Shown here: one piece after another, positions 11,103 through 23,290 of the stretch
Position numbering within the stretch: position 1 is the first letter of the stretch
Layout: every line of letters starts with the position of its first letter
From: Isoetes taiwanensis
Taxonomy: Eukaryota > Streptophyta > Lycopodiopsida > Isoetales > Isoetaceae
Direction: 5' to 3'
Length of the DNA: 64,000 bases
NCBI GenBank assembly: GCA_021234155.1
Contig: JAJEKV010000008.1
Coordinates: forward strand, 1 to 64,000
The notes under the pieces: model-generated
What the model was told of the DNA's origin: nothing
The model's input: the letters and a program-made list of their open reading frames with translations, nothing else
Databases searched by the model: none
Program-made: the position numbers and the translations under genes

Positions 11103-12389
11103 ACAGACGCCGCCCGCGATTCGCGATTCCAGATTTCACGGCCATTTCGTGATACAATAAAAAACAGTGTTAGTTGTTCTCGACATGAATCCGGATAAAA
11201 AGGGGTTGAATGCTGGAAAAACCTTCGAATGGAAAGCAAAGCCTTGTTGAATCATCTTGAATGGATCGCTGAATCGGCCGGAATGGAAGTAAGAGCAATC
11301 ACCGTAAGAAACTCTTATTTTTCCTAACATTAGAATGATGTGGCAAGATTGATCTGGACGGAGACAACGTGAACATCATCCCCGGTCTGCAGTAAATTCG
11401 TTATCCGTCAGAGTAAATTAAAGATACTGCTTTATCTTTGTTCCGAGGTTTTTTCTAGATCGCCCTTTTGGTCGATTCAAGGCTTTCATTCTAATCTTTA
11501 TGCCTATCCGATCCCAAGAAAGGTAAGCTCTTTCCAATCTGCCCATTTTAAAATAATAGATGATACATTTGCCCTTCAAGTGTAGGCATCTTTGAACGCA
11601 TACTCGTTTGCTCGTCTACAGAGAAAATCCATGTAAGGTTTGAGCTTTTAGCAAATCGGTATGATGCAAACCCAAGATGTGCAAAAGCTTTGAGCGCATT
11701 GGTGGCAAATGGTTCTCGCGGCAAATGCTTGTGTTCGAGCCAATGGGTCTGCAAAATACTTTGGTTTGAGCCAATGGGTCTGGAGCAAATGGACTCCTAG
11801 ACAACTCCATCGTTGGCAATCCGTCATGTCTATGATGATCCGATTGTTTGCTCCATGTTAGGTTCATGTTTCCGTATTTGTCGCTCGATTCAACGGGGTG
11901 TCTTGAAGTTCAAGGTAATTTCAAATCAGAGCATAAAATTTTATGTATATAAAGCTTGTGTTTATGCTTAAGAGGAAATAAAAACACGCTAAAGCGGTGA
12001 TTTGTTGGCACATGCTTTGCAATTATTTTTGAGTAATTTGCTGCCATAGAAATCGAATCGGCAAGGGCGACATCCTTGGCAACGGAACCTAAGGAGTCAG
12101 GCGCATGTGCATAGTTTTTGTTTTCGGATGGCCGTATTCCATAAGAATAATATGTTGAGAGAACACATGTTTGCCGTTGGCTAGAAAAAGGAAACAACAT
12201 GCCGCCTTTTGTCGTTACATATGACATGAACCTCGCAATGTATTGATGCAACAAAAGAGTGAAAGATTCATGATGGCTACTCCTTCATCACGGTGGCAAG
12301 GCAAGACTCTACTCACCGAACTCCCATTATCCCCTCCCCTTCCTTTTTAATACTAGATTTTCTCTTGCCTTCTATAGAAACATTCCCAA
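11103..12389. other. Non-coding interior of element A
   Basis: No domain is recognised. A small duplication, GAGCCAATGGGTCTG, lies at about 11737 and 11770. Minus-strand frames at 11910-12254 and 11616-11867 have no recognised motif. Confidence 0.4.
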
Positions 12390-12720
12390 GTTCATATCTA
12401 CAATATGATTATGCTGGCCAATACACGCTTGGCATGATTTGTTTTGTTCTATATAACCAAATGTCCTCTACAATATTATATTGTCTAATACACACATGGC
12501 CTGAATTATGTTAGCCAATACACGCTTGGAATTGTTTATTCTATAACCGTGTTCTATCTACAATATTATGCTAGCCAATACACGCCAAAGGCGTGATTTG
12601 TTTGTTCTATAAACCGATTCTATTTGCAATATTATGTTGACTAATAACAGTATTCTATTTTGCAATATTATGTTGACTAATACATGTTTTGCATAATTTG
12701 TTTTGTTTCATAACCAGGTT
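12390..12720. repeat. Degenerate ~80-bp tandem repeat, four to five copies
   Basis: The unit holds TACAATATTATG, GCCAATACACGC, TTGGCATGATTTG and TTGTTCTATAACC in that order and recurs to 12720 with growing divergence and truncation. Non-coding. Confidence 0.8.
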
Positions 12721-13840
12721 TTAGTTGTTTGGATCATGTAGAGAATTAGAGGAACTTGGTGACAAGTTTGAACAAGAGGTATGTGAATCATCAAAATCAG
12801 ATAAGTCACGAGGGCTTTTTCTAAGGAAACTCTAAGGATAGCTTAGAAAATCTAAGCAATTGGCTAAGATGTGCAGTCATCAACTTTCAACAAGTTTTTC
12901 CCTCATCCTATTGTTCATGCTTAGAAACAAAGTGGGGAATTTTGAGTGTCAATCTTAGTTTGGTCCATCCTAGGCCGCTTTAAAGGCCCATCAATGGAGC
13001 CAGACTCAGAGCTAATTTCGACTGGATGTAATGGAAATTCGATGCAACAAGCTCGTCCTTGGTGCGTCGGCATCTATAATTCATCGCAATGGCTGAAAAT
13101 TTGAAGATGGTTATACCCCAAAGATCGTGTGGTCATGAGGTGAAAAACAAGACCAAAGAACCTCTGATTAAATGTTCCCCAAATTAAACTAAGTTTTTTA
13201 GTGTATTTTTGGTGAAGTAAAAATTTGTATTTACTATCAAAACCTCCATTATTGACATTATTGGTTTTGGATTTGACGTATTTCTATTGCTGTATATTTT
13301 CCTAAATTTACTTGTTACATTGATGTATTTTTGGCCTATCACCCTACGATACAATGTTATTAATTCTAGGAAGTTTGCGTCTTTTTTCTATAATATCTGA
13401 AGTGAAATAAAAATTACCCTACAAAAATGCAACATAAATGAGATTTCATGATTACAAACAACTAGGTAAAAAACCAATTCTTCATTACGAAATGACTATA
13501 GGTTGGCGCGATTTTGGAGTTGACATAATCCCAATTTAATTGGATGATGGTTATTGGGAAATGTAATACACGCTATCCTGGTGGTCAAACATTGTACATG
13601 CATGGCAGATTAATACACAAGATTCTAAAACTTCAATATGTTCGCACGCCTTCATTTCAACTCAATTTTAAGCTTTGATAACAAAATAATTTGATCAAAA
13701 GAACCATGATCTAAAACTAGGACTTCCCATAATTTGTACCTTGCAAGAAGTTCCATGTTATAGTTGGGTGTTAAGTGCCAGAATTTTTGAGATTAAAGCT
13801 GGTTAAAGCTGATCTCAATTCTTAGTTAATCTTACCCCAT
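12721..13840. other. Non-coding interior of element A
   Basis: AT-rich. No open frame, RNA gene or repeat that I can support. Confidence 0.5.
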
Positions 13841-14394
13841 GGAATTTCTAACTGTATGTGGAAACCTTACCTATTTTTCTCCTCATGTGGAAACCTTACC
13901 TATTTTCCTCCTTGTGCAGAAACCCTTCCTATTTTTCTCCTCCTGTGGAAACCCTTCCTAATTTCCATCATGCAAGGAAATTGGGAAGGGTTTCCATTCA
14001 AAATTTGAATTTTGGGGTGACGTGCACTCGATGGACGTGCGCCTTAATGTCGGGCGTCCGTGTCGAAAAGTGTGAGTCATAAAGGCTCACGTGTGTAAAT
14101 ATTTTGAAAAAAAAATAATTCCGTGGAAACCCTTCCTGTTTTCCACGGAAACCCTTCCGATTTTCCAAATTGGAAACCCTTTCTTATTTCCATGGAAACC
14201 CTTCCGAATTTCCATGGAAACCCTTCCGAGAAACTGGAAAATCGGGAAATCCTTCCAAATTTCCATGGAAACCCTTCCGGGTTTTATTGAAAGTCAGAAC
14301 GGAAGGGTTTCCATGGAAAGCCGGAAGGGTTTCCATGGAAATTCGGAAGGGTTTCCATGGGAGGCCAACCCAAATCGGGCGTACTTAAAACTAT
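13841..14394. repeat. Foldback element A, long (Y) arm
   Basis: It starts near TTTCTAACTGTATGTGG and holds four GGAAACC(C)TT(A/C)CC units, an inverted unit, a spacer with the stem GTGAG...GGCTCAC, then about seven GGAAACCCTTCC units and three GGAAGGGTTTCC units. It ends with GGCCAACCCAAATCGGGCGT. The whole order is repeated in reverse complement at 27335-27935. The arm can fold on itself many ways. Frames translated from it (METLP-, GNPS-type repeats) are not proteins. Confidence 0.8.
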
Positions 14395-14496
14395 CGTAAG
14401 GTTAAGGTGAGGAAATTTCAACGTACTATAGGCCTAGATTAAAACGTATAATGTTTCTGTGTGCAATGTTATGGGCAACATTTTGTTAAATTTGTG
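14395..14496. repeat. ~105-bp repeat, copy 2, next to element A
   Basis: This is the partner of 6390-6494. The first 11 bases are the right target duplication of element A. Confidence 0.8.
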
Positions 14497-14773
14497 GTCA
14501 ATACAATGCCATATGCCATAAAATTTTTCTCCCTTCTAAACTTTACGTGGGAAAATGTGGGGGGAGGCAATTTCGCTTGGTTCGGACCTAGCTTGTCCTA
14601 AGGGGCTCGCCAGTCCCTTACCAGGTGAAATTGTCTCCTTGGGCACATGATCCTTAACAAAAATGGCCATATGGGGTTCACTAATTGTAATGTCTTCTAA
14701 GTCTTGAGGAAGCCACATTATGCGATAAATGAGATTACCTTCCCTTTATCTCATGCAATGAAAGGGCCATGAG

Positions 14774-15227
14774 GGCTCAGGATAATCTTACCCTGGATTG
14801 AGGGATCCCGGAGGTGTGATCCCGGAGGACGGCATCCCGGGAGGATGTGTGATCCCGGAGGACGGGATCCCCCTTACTGCGCAGTAATTGCACAAAAAAT
14901 TAAACCCTTATAGGGAAAATCAGGGAAGTTTTTGTGTGGCTTTTTCTTGCTCGATTCTCCTCCAAATCGGATGGCGCCTGTGCTAGGGTGGTCGGAATCA
15001 GTGGGAGGATAGGATCAGGTATCAGCAGAGGAGGAAGGAGTGTGAGCGCCGCAGCAATGGCGTTGCCCCAATCTTGCCAAAAAATGGCCTACGAACTGCG
15101 CAGTAGCCTTTAACTGTGCAGTTAACGGCGGGATCCCATCCTCCGGGATCACACGTCCTCCCAGGATGTCGTCCTCCGGGATCACACCTCCGGGATCCCT
15201 CAATCCATGGTAAGATTATCCTGAGCC
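14774..15227. mobile_element. MITE-like element with ~95-bp terminal inverted repeats
   Basis: 14774-14870 (from GGCTCAGGATAATCTTACC through GGATTGAGGGATCCCGGAGG) is the inverse of about 15130-15227 with few mismatches. Within each arm the phrase GATCCCGGAGGACG is itself repeated. The ~260-bp core holds a second inverted pair around CTGCGCAGTA. No transposase. I could not settle a target duplication (GAG is on the left, AATGAG on the right). It ends 267 bp upstream of the metalloproteinase ATG, so it sits in that gene's promoter region. Confidence 0.8.
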
Positions 15228-15494
15228 AATGAGTAATGAAAGGCACATGCTACTCGAGTTTGAGTGATTAATATAGTCAAAGTAGTAGTAGTAGATTTTT
15301 GGATAAGGTCGCCGTCGCTTTAAAAAACTACAAGGCAAGGCTGCATAAAAAAACTGGGTTCTACAACGCTACAAGGCAAGCCTGTTAAAAAGCGACAGCG
15401 AGCAGAGGACGCCGGACATGATCACGACCCTACATTTTGCTATCAAAGGGCAAAGGGCATCTTACAATGAAAAGCGGGATTGAAGTGTTTGGCT
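15228..15494 (+). promoter_or_regulatory. Promoter and 5' leader region of the metalloproteinase
   Basis: The space between the MITE and the ATG. It contains a weak TATA-like TTAATATAG near 15269, a GTAGTAGTAG run, and two copies of CTACAAGGCAAG flanked by GTCGCTTTAAAAAA and TTAAAAAGCGAC, which can pair. A short upstream open frame could start at the ATG at 15467. No confirmed transcription start. Confidence 0.35.
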
Positions 15495-16559
15495 ATGGTG
15501 TTCCGGGCATCGATAATAACGCTATGGCTGGCTCTTGTGGCTACCAAGAGTGCAAGCATCAATATTCCGGTGGCGGAGACAGCAGGGGCGTGGGCTGATC
15601 TGGTGCCCTTGCTAGATGCCCACAAGGGGGATTCCTTGGCTGCAATATCTCACTTACGAAAATACTTTCGCCAGTTTGGGTATCTACGCGCAACTACAAA
15701 TGCGAGCTCCATTTTATTCGACGATGATGTAGAGAGGGCAGTGAAGCTGTACCAGCAGAGTTTTGGGTTAGATGCGACAGGATCATTGAACAGGGCAACG
15801 CTGCAGAGGATGCTGCAGCCCAGATGCGGAAGAGAGGACGCGATAGATGGCGTTTCGATGATGCTTAATGCTACGCATATTAACAATTTGCAGCTGCAGC
15901 GGTACTCGTATTTCCCTGGAGTACCCAGATGGAGATGGAAGCGCAATCTGGCGTACGCATTCGATGCTAATGCAGCTACTGCACATTGGGTGAGTAAGCA
16001 AAATACGAGAAACGTGTTCGGCAGAGCATTTTCTTACTGGGCTAATATCGTGCCAATAAGCTTCACAGAGGTGAGCTTGCTGCAGGAGGCAGATATTATT
16101 ATTCAGTTCTCGACCTTTGATCACGGGGACGGCCGCCCCTTTGACGGGCCTTTGGGAGTTTTGGCTCATGCCTTCTCGCCCGAGGACGGCAGATTCCATC
16201 TCGATAGCTCAGAAACATGGAGCTTTGATGCCAAGCATTCATCGGACCCTCATGCCGTGGACCTTGAGTCTGTTGCTGTTCACGAGATTGGGCATTTGAT
16301 CGGATTAGCTCATTCTGGCGTTGAGGATTCCATCATGTTCCCAAATATTAGCCCTCGCCAGGTTAAGTTGCAGCTTTCACAGGATGACATTGTTGCTGCT
16401 CAACAACTCTATGGCTTTAATCCTGCTTATAACTCTACTTCTACTTCCACAGATCAACGCCTTGGAAATGAAGGGACAAATGCATCGCTTGCTTCTACGA
16501 CTACAGAGTCTATTTTACTGGTTTTGTTGCTTGTGTTCGTTCTACTAGATTACATATAA
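15495..16559 (+). CDS. Plant matrix metalloproteinase (M10A), GPI-anchor type
   Basis: Zinc endopeptidase of the matrixin family, secreted to the cell surface or wall. The first in-frame ATG is 15495 (the frame opens after the stop at 15468), giving 354 residues without introns, as usual for plant MMPs. Domains: signal peptide about 1-20; peptidoglycan-binding-like propeptide about 40-108; cysteine switch PRCGRED 109-115 (family PRCGxPD, with Glu-Asp for Pro-Asp), whose Cys 111 should hold the enzyme latent; catalytic domain about 145-310 with a structural zinc/calcium segment near HGDGRPFDG, active site HEIGHLIGLAH at 263-273 and Met-turn SIMFP at about 279-283. A Ser/Thr-rich linker and the hydrophobic end ESILLVLLLVFVLLDYI match a GPI-anchor signal. 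No hemopexin domain, as in plants. All catalytic residues are intact. A partial duplicate lies at 26401-26574. Confidence 0.95.
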   Translation: MVFRASIITLWLALVATKSASINIPVAETAGAWADLVPLLDAHKGDSLAAISHLRKYFRQFGYLRATTNASSILFDDDVERAVKLYQQSFGLDATGSLNRATLQRMLQPRCGREDAIDGVSMMLNATHINNLQLQRYSYFPGVPRWRWKRNLAYAFDANAATAHWVSKQNTRNVFGRAFSYWANIVPISFTEVSLLQEADIIIQFSTFDHGDGRPFDGPLGVLAHAFSPEDGRFHLDSSETWSFDAKHSSDPHAVDLESVAVHEIGHLIGLAHSGVEDSIMFPNISPRQVKLQLSQDDIVAAQQLYGFNPAYNSTSTSTDQRLGNEGTNASLASTTTESILLVLLLVFVLLDYI

Positions 16560-17019
16560 CCCTGGAACATTTCTCTTTACTGAACATTTCGTTATGGTCA
16601 TGTCAGTTTTCCACATATGAAAATTGAAGCAGCAATTGTAATTATGAAAAGAATGGAGAAATTTTTGTACTGCCTAATTTGAAGCATTTTATCGTTTTGA
16701 GAATACATACATTTGAAATATAATAATATCTACACAAAATTTATCTCGCCGGCTAAGACTGCTGCGAATATTTCTCTTTTTGACTCACTTAATTATCGAA
16801 ACAATGTTGGGAACACTTGGTACGTCCCTAGTGCTTTAAAGTTGCATTTCATTGAACTCTCTAATTAAGTACCTCTCCATTTAACACCCATCCCCAAAAT
16901 TCTGTCGTCAAATGGGCATCAAGATTAAGTTCATTGGCCCATCAATCATCAGTGTAAGTTATAATATTTCAATAGTACACAATTGCTATTGATGGTCACA
17001 TTTTACACATAACATCATA
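16560..17019. other. Metalloproteinase 3' flank, duplicated at 26575-27139
   Basis: The stretch from CCCTGGAACATTTCTC to CACATAACATCATA matches 26575-27139, which has extra segments, mainly about 26662-26715. It should hold the 3' UTR; I see no clean AATAAA. It ends at base 17019, where the Helitron begins. Confidence 0.85.
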
Positions 17020-17021
17020 TC

Positions 17022-20000
17022 TTTTTTTTTTAAATGGTAAGATGTTGGACTTCGTGCCTGGAACGCCGCAGTGCAGACGCATGCGGCGTTCCCTTCCCGC
17101 ATGCGTTCCCCCTTTCGACATCCTGGCCTATTCAATGACGACGAAATTCCTACAGCCTTCCTTTCACTACGAAATTAAAATTTGGCCCAGCTTTCTCTTC
17201 TACGGTTTGGCGCCTCTAGCTCTTCGTTGGGTCGAATCCTCAGTGGAGCTGTCTTCGGCTGGGCTTTATCATCATAGGTCAGCATGGAAAATCCCTACGA
17301 CAGCAAGAATCCGAAGCTTTTTTGATCAAAACTAATTGCAATGCTGTTATGTTTCCAGTTGCCAGTTTTCTGTTCTTGGAGATGCATAGACGCAGTTATA
17401 GAGCTTATTTCTTGATCTTCCGCATGTAAAAACCCTTTTTTCTTCTGGCATTTTCTTTCCTTAGACTTCTGTATTTTCTCTTTTTGTTCTTCTAAATGCT
17501 CAGAGAAAATCTTTGCAGCAATACCAACATTTGCTTGCTGGCAGAGGGCGTTTCTGAGTTTAGGAGTGCAACTGCAGGTGTCCAAGCACTGGATTCTTAG
17601 AGATAGGTTGATTTTGTCATTATTTTCCTTTTCTTACTCATGATGCGCCTTCAATGTTTTGGGCTTCTTTTTCTAGAGCAGAAAGCTTCTAAGGAGCAGA
17701 TGATTCACTTTTTTAGACAGCATGAAGCAAATGTTCCTAATCATGGTGCTCATATGTCATCATTGTGCAGGCACGAATACTGCCTTGCTTATTTTCATAA
17801 GCACTTTGATTGTGCAAGATCCTGCTCACAATGCGGCGCCCAGCTTATCTACTACTATGCTACAGCTTTTCCATAGCCGATTTGCAAGAAGATCTGAGCA
17901 TACTAAGCATATTCCGGCAATTCTATCCTGCTGTATTTTGTGACCATTCTGTTTTCATTTCAAGGATAGTTGCCAGTCAGCTGATTCGATTTATCTATTT
18001 ATCTGTGTTAATCCCCATTGATATCTTCCATCCAAGACTAGATCTATCTGCTGAATCTATTTGTTGCAAGCCCGTTTGCCAATATTGATCTGTCAAGGGA
18101 AGATAGTTGGGCAACAGAATATTGCTATCGCAAGTGCTAATGTGCTTTTGGAAGATTGAAGAATTGGAAGGAACCAAAGGGTCTCCGGACACGACAGCCA
18201 CTAACGCTGAAATGATCAAAGTTCTTAAAGGAGTTAACCCTGCTTAATGACTACAGACATATACATCAATGCATATTATACAGCTGTGGAAGGCGAAACT
18301 GATGATGGCGTCCTTCCTTTGAACCAGGTAACCGGAGTTCCATTTCCCTTACTCCATTATTTCAGTTTATTGATGTCTTTGGAGTGTGCTGATTCAAGGA
18401 CCAGACTTAAATGTTTGTACAAGTGTTTGTTTAAACGTACTGCATAAACGGTATACCCCATTGCTTTTGTTTTTTGATTGTAAGTTATTTGGAGAAAAAA
18501 GGCTGCTGATACATACTCTGTATACAAGCTATCCTTTATCCTTTATTATAAGTTTTAGTGTATGTCATGCATAAAACCCTAAAACTTTCGACGGCCCAGA
18601 TTTGATAATATCAATGGAAGAGATGATGCCACGTAAGATTCTATGGTTTTTTTTTGGCTAGGGTTAGCGAGGGCACCTTCGAGCTAGGGCGTGGAGGTGG
18701 TTCCTTCTCTTCGCATGGCCATCCCTGCTTTTGGTTCGGAATATAAGTTTGGCGGCAAGCCTTCCTGGATCAAAAGCGACAATTAGCCCGGAGGATGCCT
18801 TCGATTTAAGCAAATTATCCTAAAAAATTACCTCCCATTTTAGAGGCACCTTGGGGAGGCGAAAGTTTAAGGCACAGAAAAAAAAGGTCCAAGAGCTTCG
18901 ATTACCATATCCGGCGAGAGCAAGAAAAGGTATGCAACAATGAAATTTGTGAAGATTTTCTTAGGGAAGAATCATCATTTGCTGTAATTTAAAGCGCAAG
19001 TAGTCATGCAAGCTCGTGCAATGGCACTTTGCGCATTTGAACTTTTGTTTATTCTATCACCGGTGGCAAAATGGGTCGTGAGCCTGGTCCGTTGCCTAGG
19101 ATTAATACAAAGATTACATCTTGCTTTGATCCAAATGGTTGGAAATTGGTATACGACTAGCCTTTCTTTGCTTGCATTTCTTATGAGTAATTGTAAACTT
19201 ACATTTAGACTTTTGCTGCCAGGTTTTTCTTGACAATGCTGACTTTCTGTGTGAATTGGAGTAGTCATACAAAATGAAAGTGAGTTAGGATCACTCTACC
19301 TCGGAGGGTAGAAGTATGGAGATGAAGGGTTCCGTGCTACATAGTTGGGCAGTTGATCATGTGCAATGAACTCGGCATATAACCAAGGTACAAAAAAAAA
19401 AGGTAGATATCTTTCTATTTTCCTTCTTTTCTTGGCATGCACATTAAAACTGAATGACTTGACAATGTATTGTATTTTTCTCGCATAATTACCTCTACGA
19501 TCTTTTGCGGATAACTCAATCCTTTTACTATCGTCATCGGAGTGTTTTTTCGTGGCTATTTCCTGCACAATAGATACTGATTGTTTGCATACCATGCCTT
19601 ATCATACTCTTAGAGTTCTCTTAGACCGACAAACTATATAGACACTTATCAACCCCTTTTCTATGAAGGTCTTTGCACTTCAAGAAGTTGCTTTGTGTTT
19701 TTGCACTTCAAAGCGACAAAAGATTCGGATGCTTTTTACCAACTAATCTGCTATTCGATACTACTCCAGTCCAAGAGATAACCTCAGGCTCTTTTGTGAT
19801 CAGATGAATTTGATTAGCATGTAAAGCCAGTCCAACAAATCAACTTCATGCAGTTTGACACTTATTGTTTAGTTACCAACCCTGAGATGAAAGCACAAAG
19901 GAGACCAAGTACAAACAATAGAATATAGTTTTGAGTTATCGATATCACCCCGCAATATTAGGGCTTACTAACTATTTACTTTTGTAAAGTCTCTAAATTG

Positions 20001-23000
20001 CCTTATGCCTTTGTTTATTGCTTGAATCTCGCCCTCTATTTGCTATCTGTTGTCTTACTTTTTGTTTTTGTCTTTAGTAACTTTTCTCATTCTTCTTGCA
20101 ACATTATATTCTTTTCCTCTGCAGCTATTCTTCTTGAGCCACTCAATTTGCATCTTCTAATAAGAGGTGCAACCTACAAATTTCTGCAACATTTGCAGGT
20201 AGTCCTTAGAGCATTTTGTTGCTTCACTATAAACACAGATTGGCTATTTCAACATCTAGATCTTTTGAATTTGTTGTTGTTTAATTGTTGTAATTCAAGA
20301 GCTCGACATGTACATTGTGGATAGAATTTTTTCATTCCTATTTTTAGGGAAACCGCCATTGGTCCATTGCCAATGAAACTGCTATTGGTCCATTCTTTGT
20401 TTGTTTTTGCGTTGGAGGTCTCTTAAAGTAGCCGCAGAAGGTGCCTGTCCCTTAGGTGAGACTTCCTTATCTCTCGCGACATATCCGAAAAATGCCACTT
20501 TTCCACTAGCATGTGAAGCTCTTGCACTACTCTATCATTGGCTAACTTTTGAAGGATTATATTGTATCTCTGTTTTGCCATGCAGGTTGAGGTTGGGTCT
20601 GCAAAGATGGCTGCATCACATGACAGTTTCTGCAGGTAAAATACTTTGTCCTCGCGATTTTTGTAAATGTATATTACCCATTTGTGTTCATGTTGTTCTT
20701 GATTTTATTTGTATGTAGTGGCTAATAACTTATCTTTGGTAAGCATTTAGAATTTTTATTCTATGTCAAGTCTATGCAAATTATCAAAAAGAAGGATATA
20801 CAACTTTTATTTACTGGATTCGATGACCTCTTTCCCTATTTTGTTTGAGTCAATGTTAGGCGTTGTGTTTCAAGCAAGCAATGGAGATCGAGGTTGAACT
20901 TTCCAATCTCCTTAAATCCATAATCTTTTATGATAAGATGGTAACGCAGTTTCAAGCAAGGTTTGTAGTATCCATCTCAGACATGCGTATAAGGCAATCC
21001 GGAACCATCAAGACTTCAAACACAAGGTCAAGGCAAGATTGTTACATGGGAACTATGATAGTTTCCCTATTGCAATGTGTTTCAAGCAAGTGATGGACAT
21101 ATCATTTTGATCACGACTATCGGGGCTATAAACTTTGTTGCTTTTGTGTGCCATTCGGATGCATTTGTAAAGTTGCAGCCACACAAGTAATGGTATTACT
21201 ATGTTAAGTTAAATTAGCACTTTCTCCCCTTGGCGGTACGCCGTACATGCTTTCTTGCAAAACCACGATTAACTTGAAGCTATCGAGTTTGTGATTGTAG
21301 TGTGGTTGTATTTGAGAGTCGCTAAGTCCATGATCTATTTTCGGTTTTGTTTAAGTACATCTTGGCCAATTCATGTTAATGATGTGAAGAACAAATAATA
21401 TTGCAAGAATGCATACCAAGCGCTCCTGTCTGCCTGTTTACCCAGATAATGACCTCAGAATGACAACTTACATACAAATTAAAGTTGCCATCTACTACTT
21501 ACATACAAATTAAAGTTGCCATCTACTACTGCATTTCGAACACAAGAACTTGCTCAAACAACCACTAATGTTTTCCATGAACTGCTTTCGTATAATCACA
21601 CATAAAGCCCACCAACGGTGGGCAATTTTCTAGTGCTTTATATATGCTCTTGCTTTATATTCTTGCCCTTGGGAATAATGTCTACCATTTTAATAATTGC
21701 ATGTCTGTACCTTTTTTAAGGTCGTTCTGCTGTAATCCTACCATGTAGCAAAGGATTTAAACTGCTTATGCATTTTTCAATAAGTTACATAATATGTGAA
21801 GCATATAAGCAGTCACAGCATGATTGGCACATTGTTGTTTCGATTTGCTTGGACAAAATGAACATAAAAGCATGTTGTATATCTGCTCGACCTTCATTAC
21901 TTTGGTCCAGCATAGGAATCATCATTAATGAAAGCTATTTGCCATATGTCATGTGCTTTGTGTTATGTGCACGTCCATTGCCATTGAAAAGCAAGGATGC
22001 AGTGGTTTCGCCCTGGAAAAATGGTCTATTATATAGTGAAGGATTGATCTTTAATTGCATTACATGGCAAAACTATATGCACTGGAGTGAAGCTTGCCAA
22101 GTTAGCATTTGCTTCCCATGATCGGGACTCTTTTTTCAATTTAAAAATTCGAGCAATTGAAGCAGAGGCTTGATTGGTTTATTTGGCGCAGTTCGGAGGC
22201 ATATAATCAGGTTGGTTCTTACTTCAAGTTCTGGTTTCACAAAATAGAAGATTACATGATAATCATGTGATCTATTGATCAGAGCCTATGGACAGGGTTT
22301 ATTATGTGTTTTGTGGTGTCAAATAAATGCACATTACTTTTTTTTGTTAACGATGCATTTAGGATCCCATGGTCTTTTTGTCTATAACTTATCGTTTTAC
22401 TTTCAGTCAACAATTGGAGCACTTGGGCTGGTTTCTTTGGCATGCCGTTCAGAGACATTTCACATATTGTATTTCTTGGAAATGTTTAAATTTGGTTATT
22501 ACAAGGGTATTTGATCTGCTGCCCTTGTGCTCCAGGTGAAACAGGTGAAATAACTTTTCTCCATCTTTAGGAACGCTTGGCATGCATTTGTTGGTCATAC
22601 TATGCATTTGACGTAAAAAATACATCTCTCTCTCTATATAGCACTTTGTTCATTTAATTTTAGGGTTCCTTAATTTACTTTTTATTTTCTCAGCTTTACG
22701 AGGTAATTCTAACAAATTTATTCTGGAATGTACAAATGCCATTAGTCTCTAAGGATTTAGGTTTCCATATGCCTACACTTTCTGCCAATGAAGGCAAATT
22801 CTCTTCCACATGCTGCCACTTCCTACCATGGCAGAAAAAGAAACTTTTAACTTATTTTTTCTTAGTCCGGATCTCGCTTCAGCAGCAAAAGGCTTCATGC
22901 ATGTAAGTTCTACTTCACCACAATGAATTGAAATTGGATGCATTTTTTCATATTTTGCTCTTTAAATGAATTTGTTTTTGCGAATCATGTAATACTCATA

Positions 23001-23290
23001 ATTATTTGTAATTGGTCCGATGAAGAATGATAAAGAATATTTTCATTCAAGATGTTTATTATAGAACAGGGTCATGAAGTTGGAAACAATATTTGCATAT
23101 GATATTTCAATAATGAGGTCCAATCTTAAGTTCAAGATTCAATTTCAACAAAATGGTAGGATAGATTGACAATGATGGCATCAACTTATCGTCATTCATT
23201 ACCGCAACATTTTCTGTGCGGGGCATTAACAGTTCAACAATACCATACACGCCCTCATAATAAGTTATCAATACCAGCAATCCCAGCACG
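17022..23290. other. Helitron interior without recognised genes
   Basis: Open frames are short and none carries a known motif. Splice-like signals occur: acceptor TGTGCAG at about 17772, a 50-nt exon-like island at 20586-20635 between TTTTGCCATGCAG and GTAAAA, and CCTTTGAACCAG/GTAACC at about 18331. They suggest captured fragments of host genes, but I cannot name any. A perfect or near-perfect 31-bp tandem pair lies at 21466-21527, and TTTCAAGCAAG recurs at 20870, 20950 and 21080. Confidence 0.45.

Larger units (their letters stand above)
6532..14394 (+). mobile_element. Putative foldback / Mutator-like element, copy A (7.9 kb)
   Basis: The limits are the 11-bp direct repeat CGTAAGGTTAA at 6521-6531 and 14395-14405. 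The left (X) end is CACACTATCTCCCC followed by GGGGTTATTA and a short array of GGAAGCCCTTCC/GGAAGGGTTTCC. The right (Y) end is a ~550-bp array of the same words closing with AAATCGGGCGTACTTAAAAC. The same two ends occur in inverted order at 27335-31696. Foldback elements and some MULEs have such repetitive ends and 9-11-bp target duplications. No transposase is recognised. Nested LINE tails and several tandem repeats fill the interior, so it is non-autonomous or decayed. That one element joins both ends is inferred from the matching target duplication and the parallel second copy. Confidence 0.5.

Noticed and set aside
13858-14370. CRISPR array (regular ~22-bp repeats)
   Set aside because: Repeats occur in both orientations without constant spacers, the host is a plant, and there are no cas genes.
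13858-14399. Repetitive frames (METLPIF, GNPSEFPWKP types)
   Set aside because: Frames arise from the GGAAACCCTTCC array of the foldback arm.
15480-15494. TTG start giving five extra residues on the metalloproteinase
   Set aside because: Nuclear plant genes start at ATG; the signal peptide is complete from the ATG at 15495.
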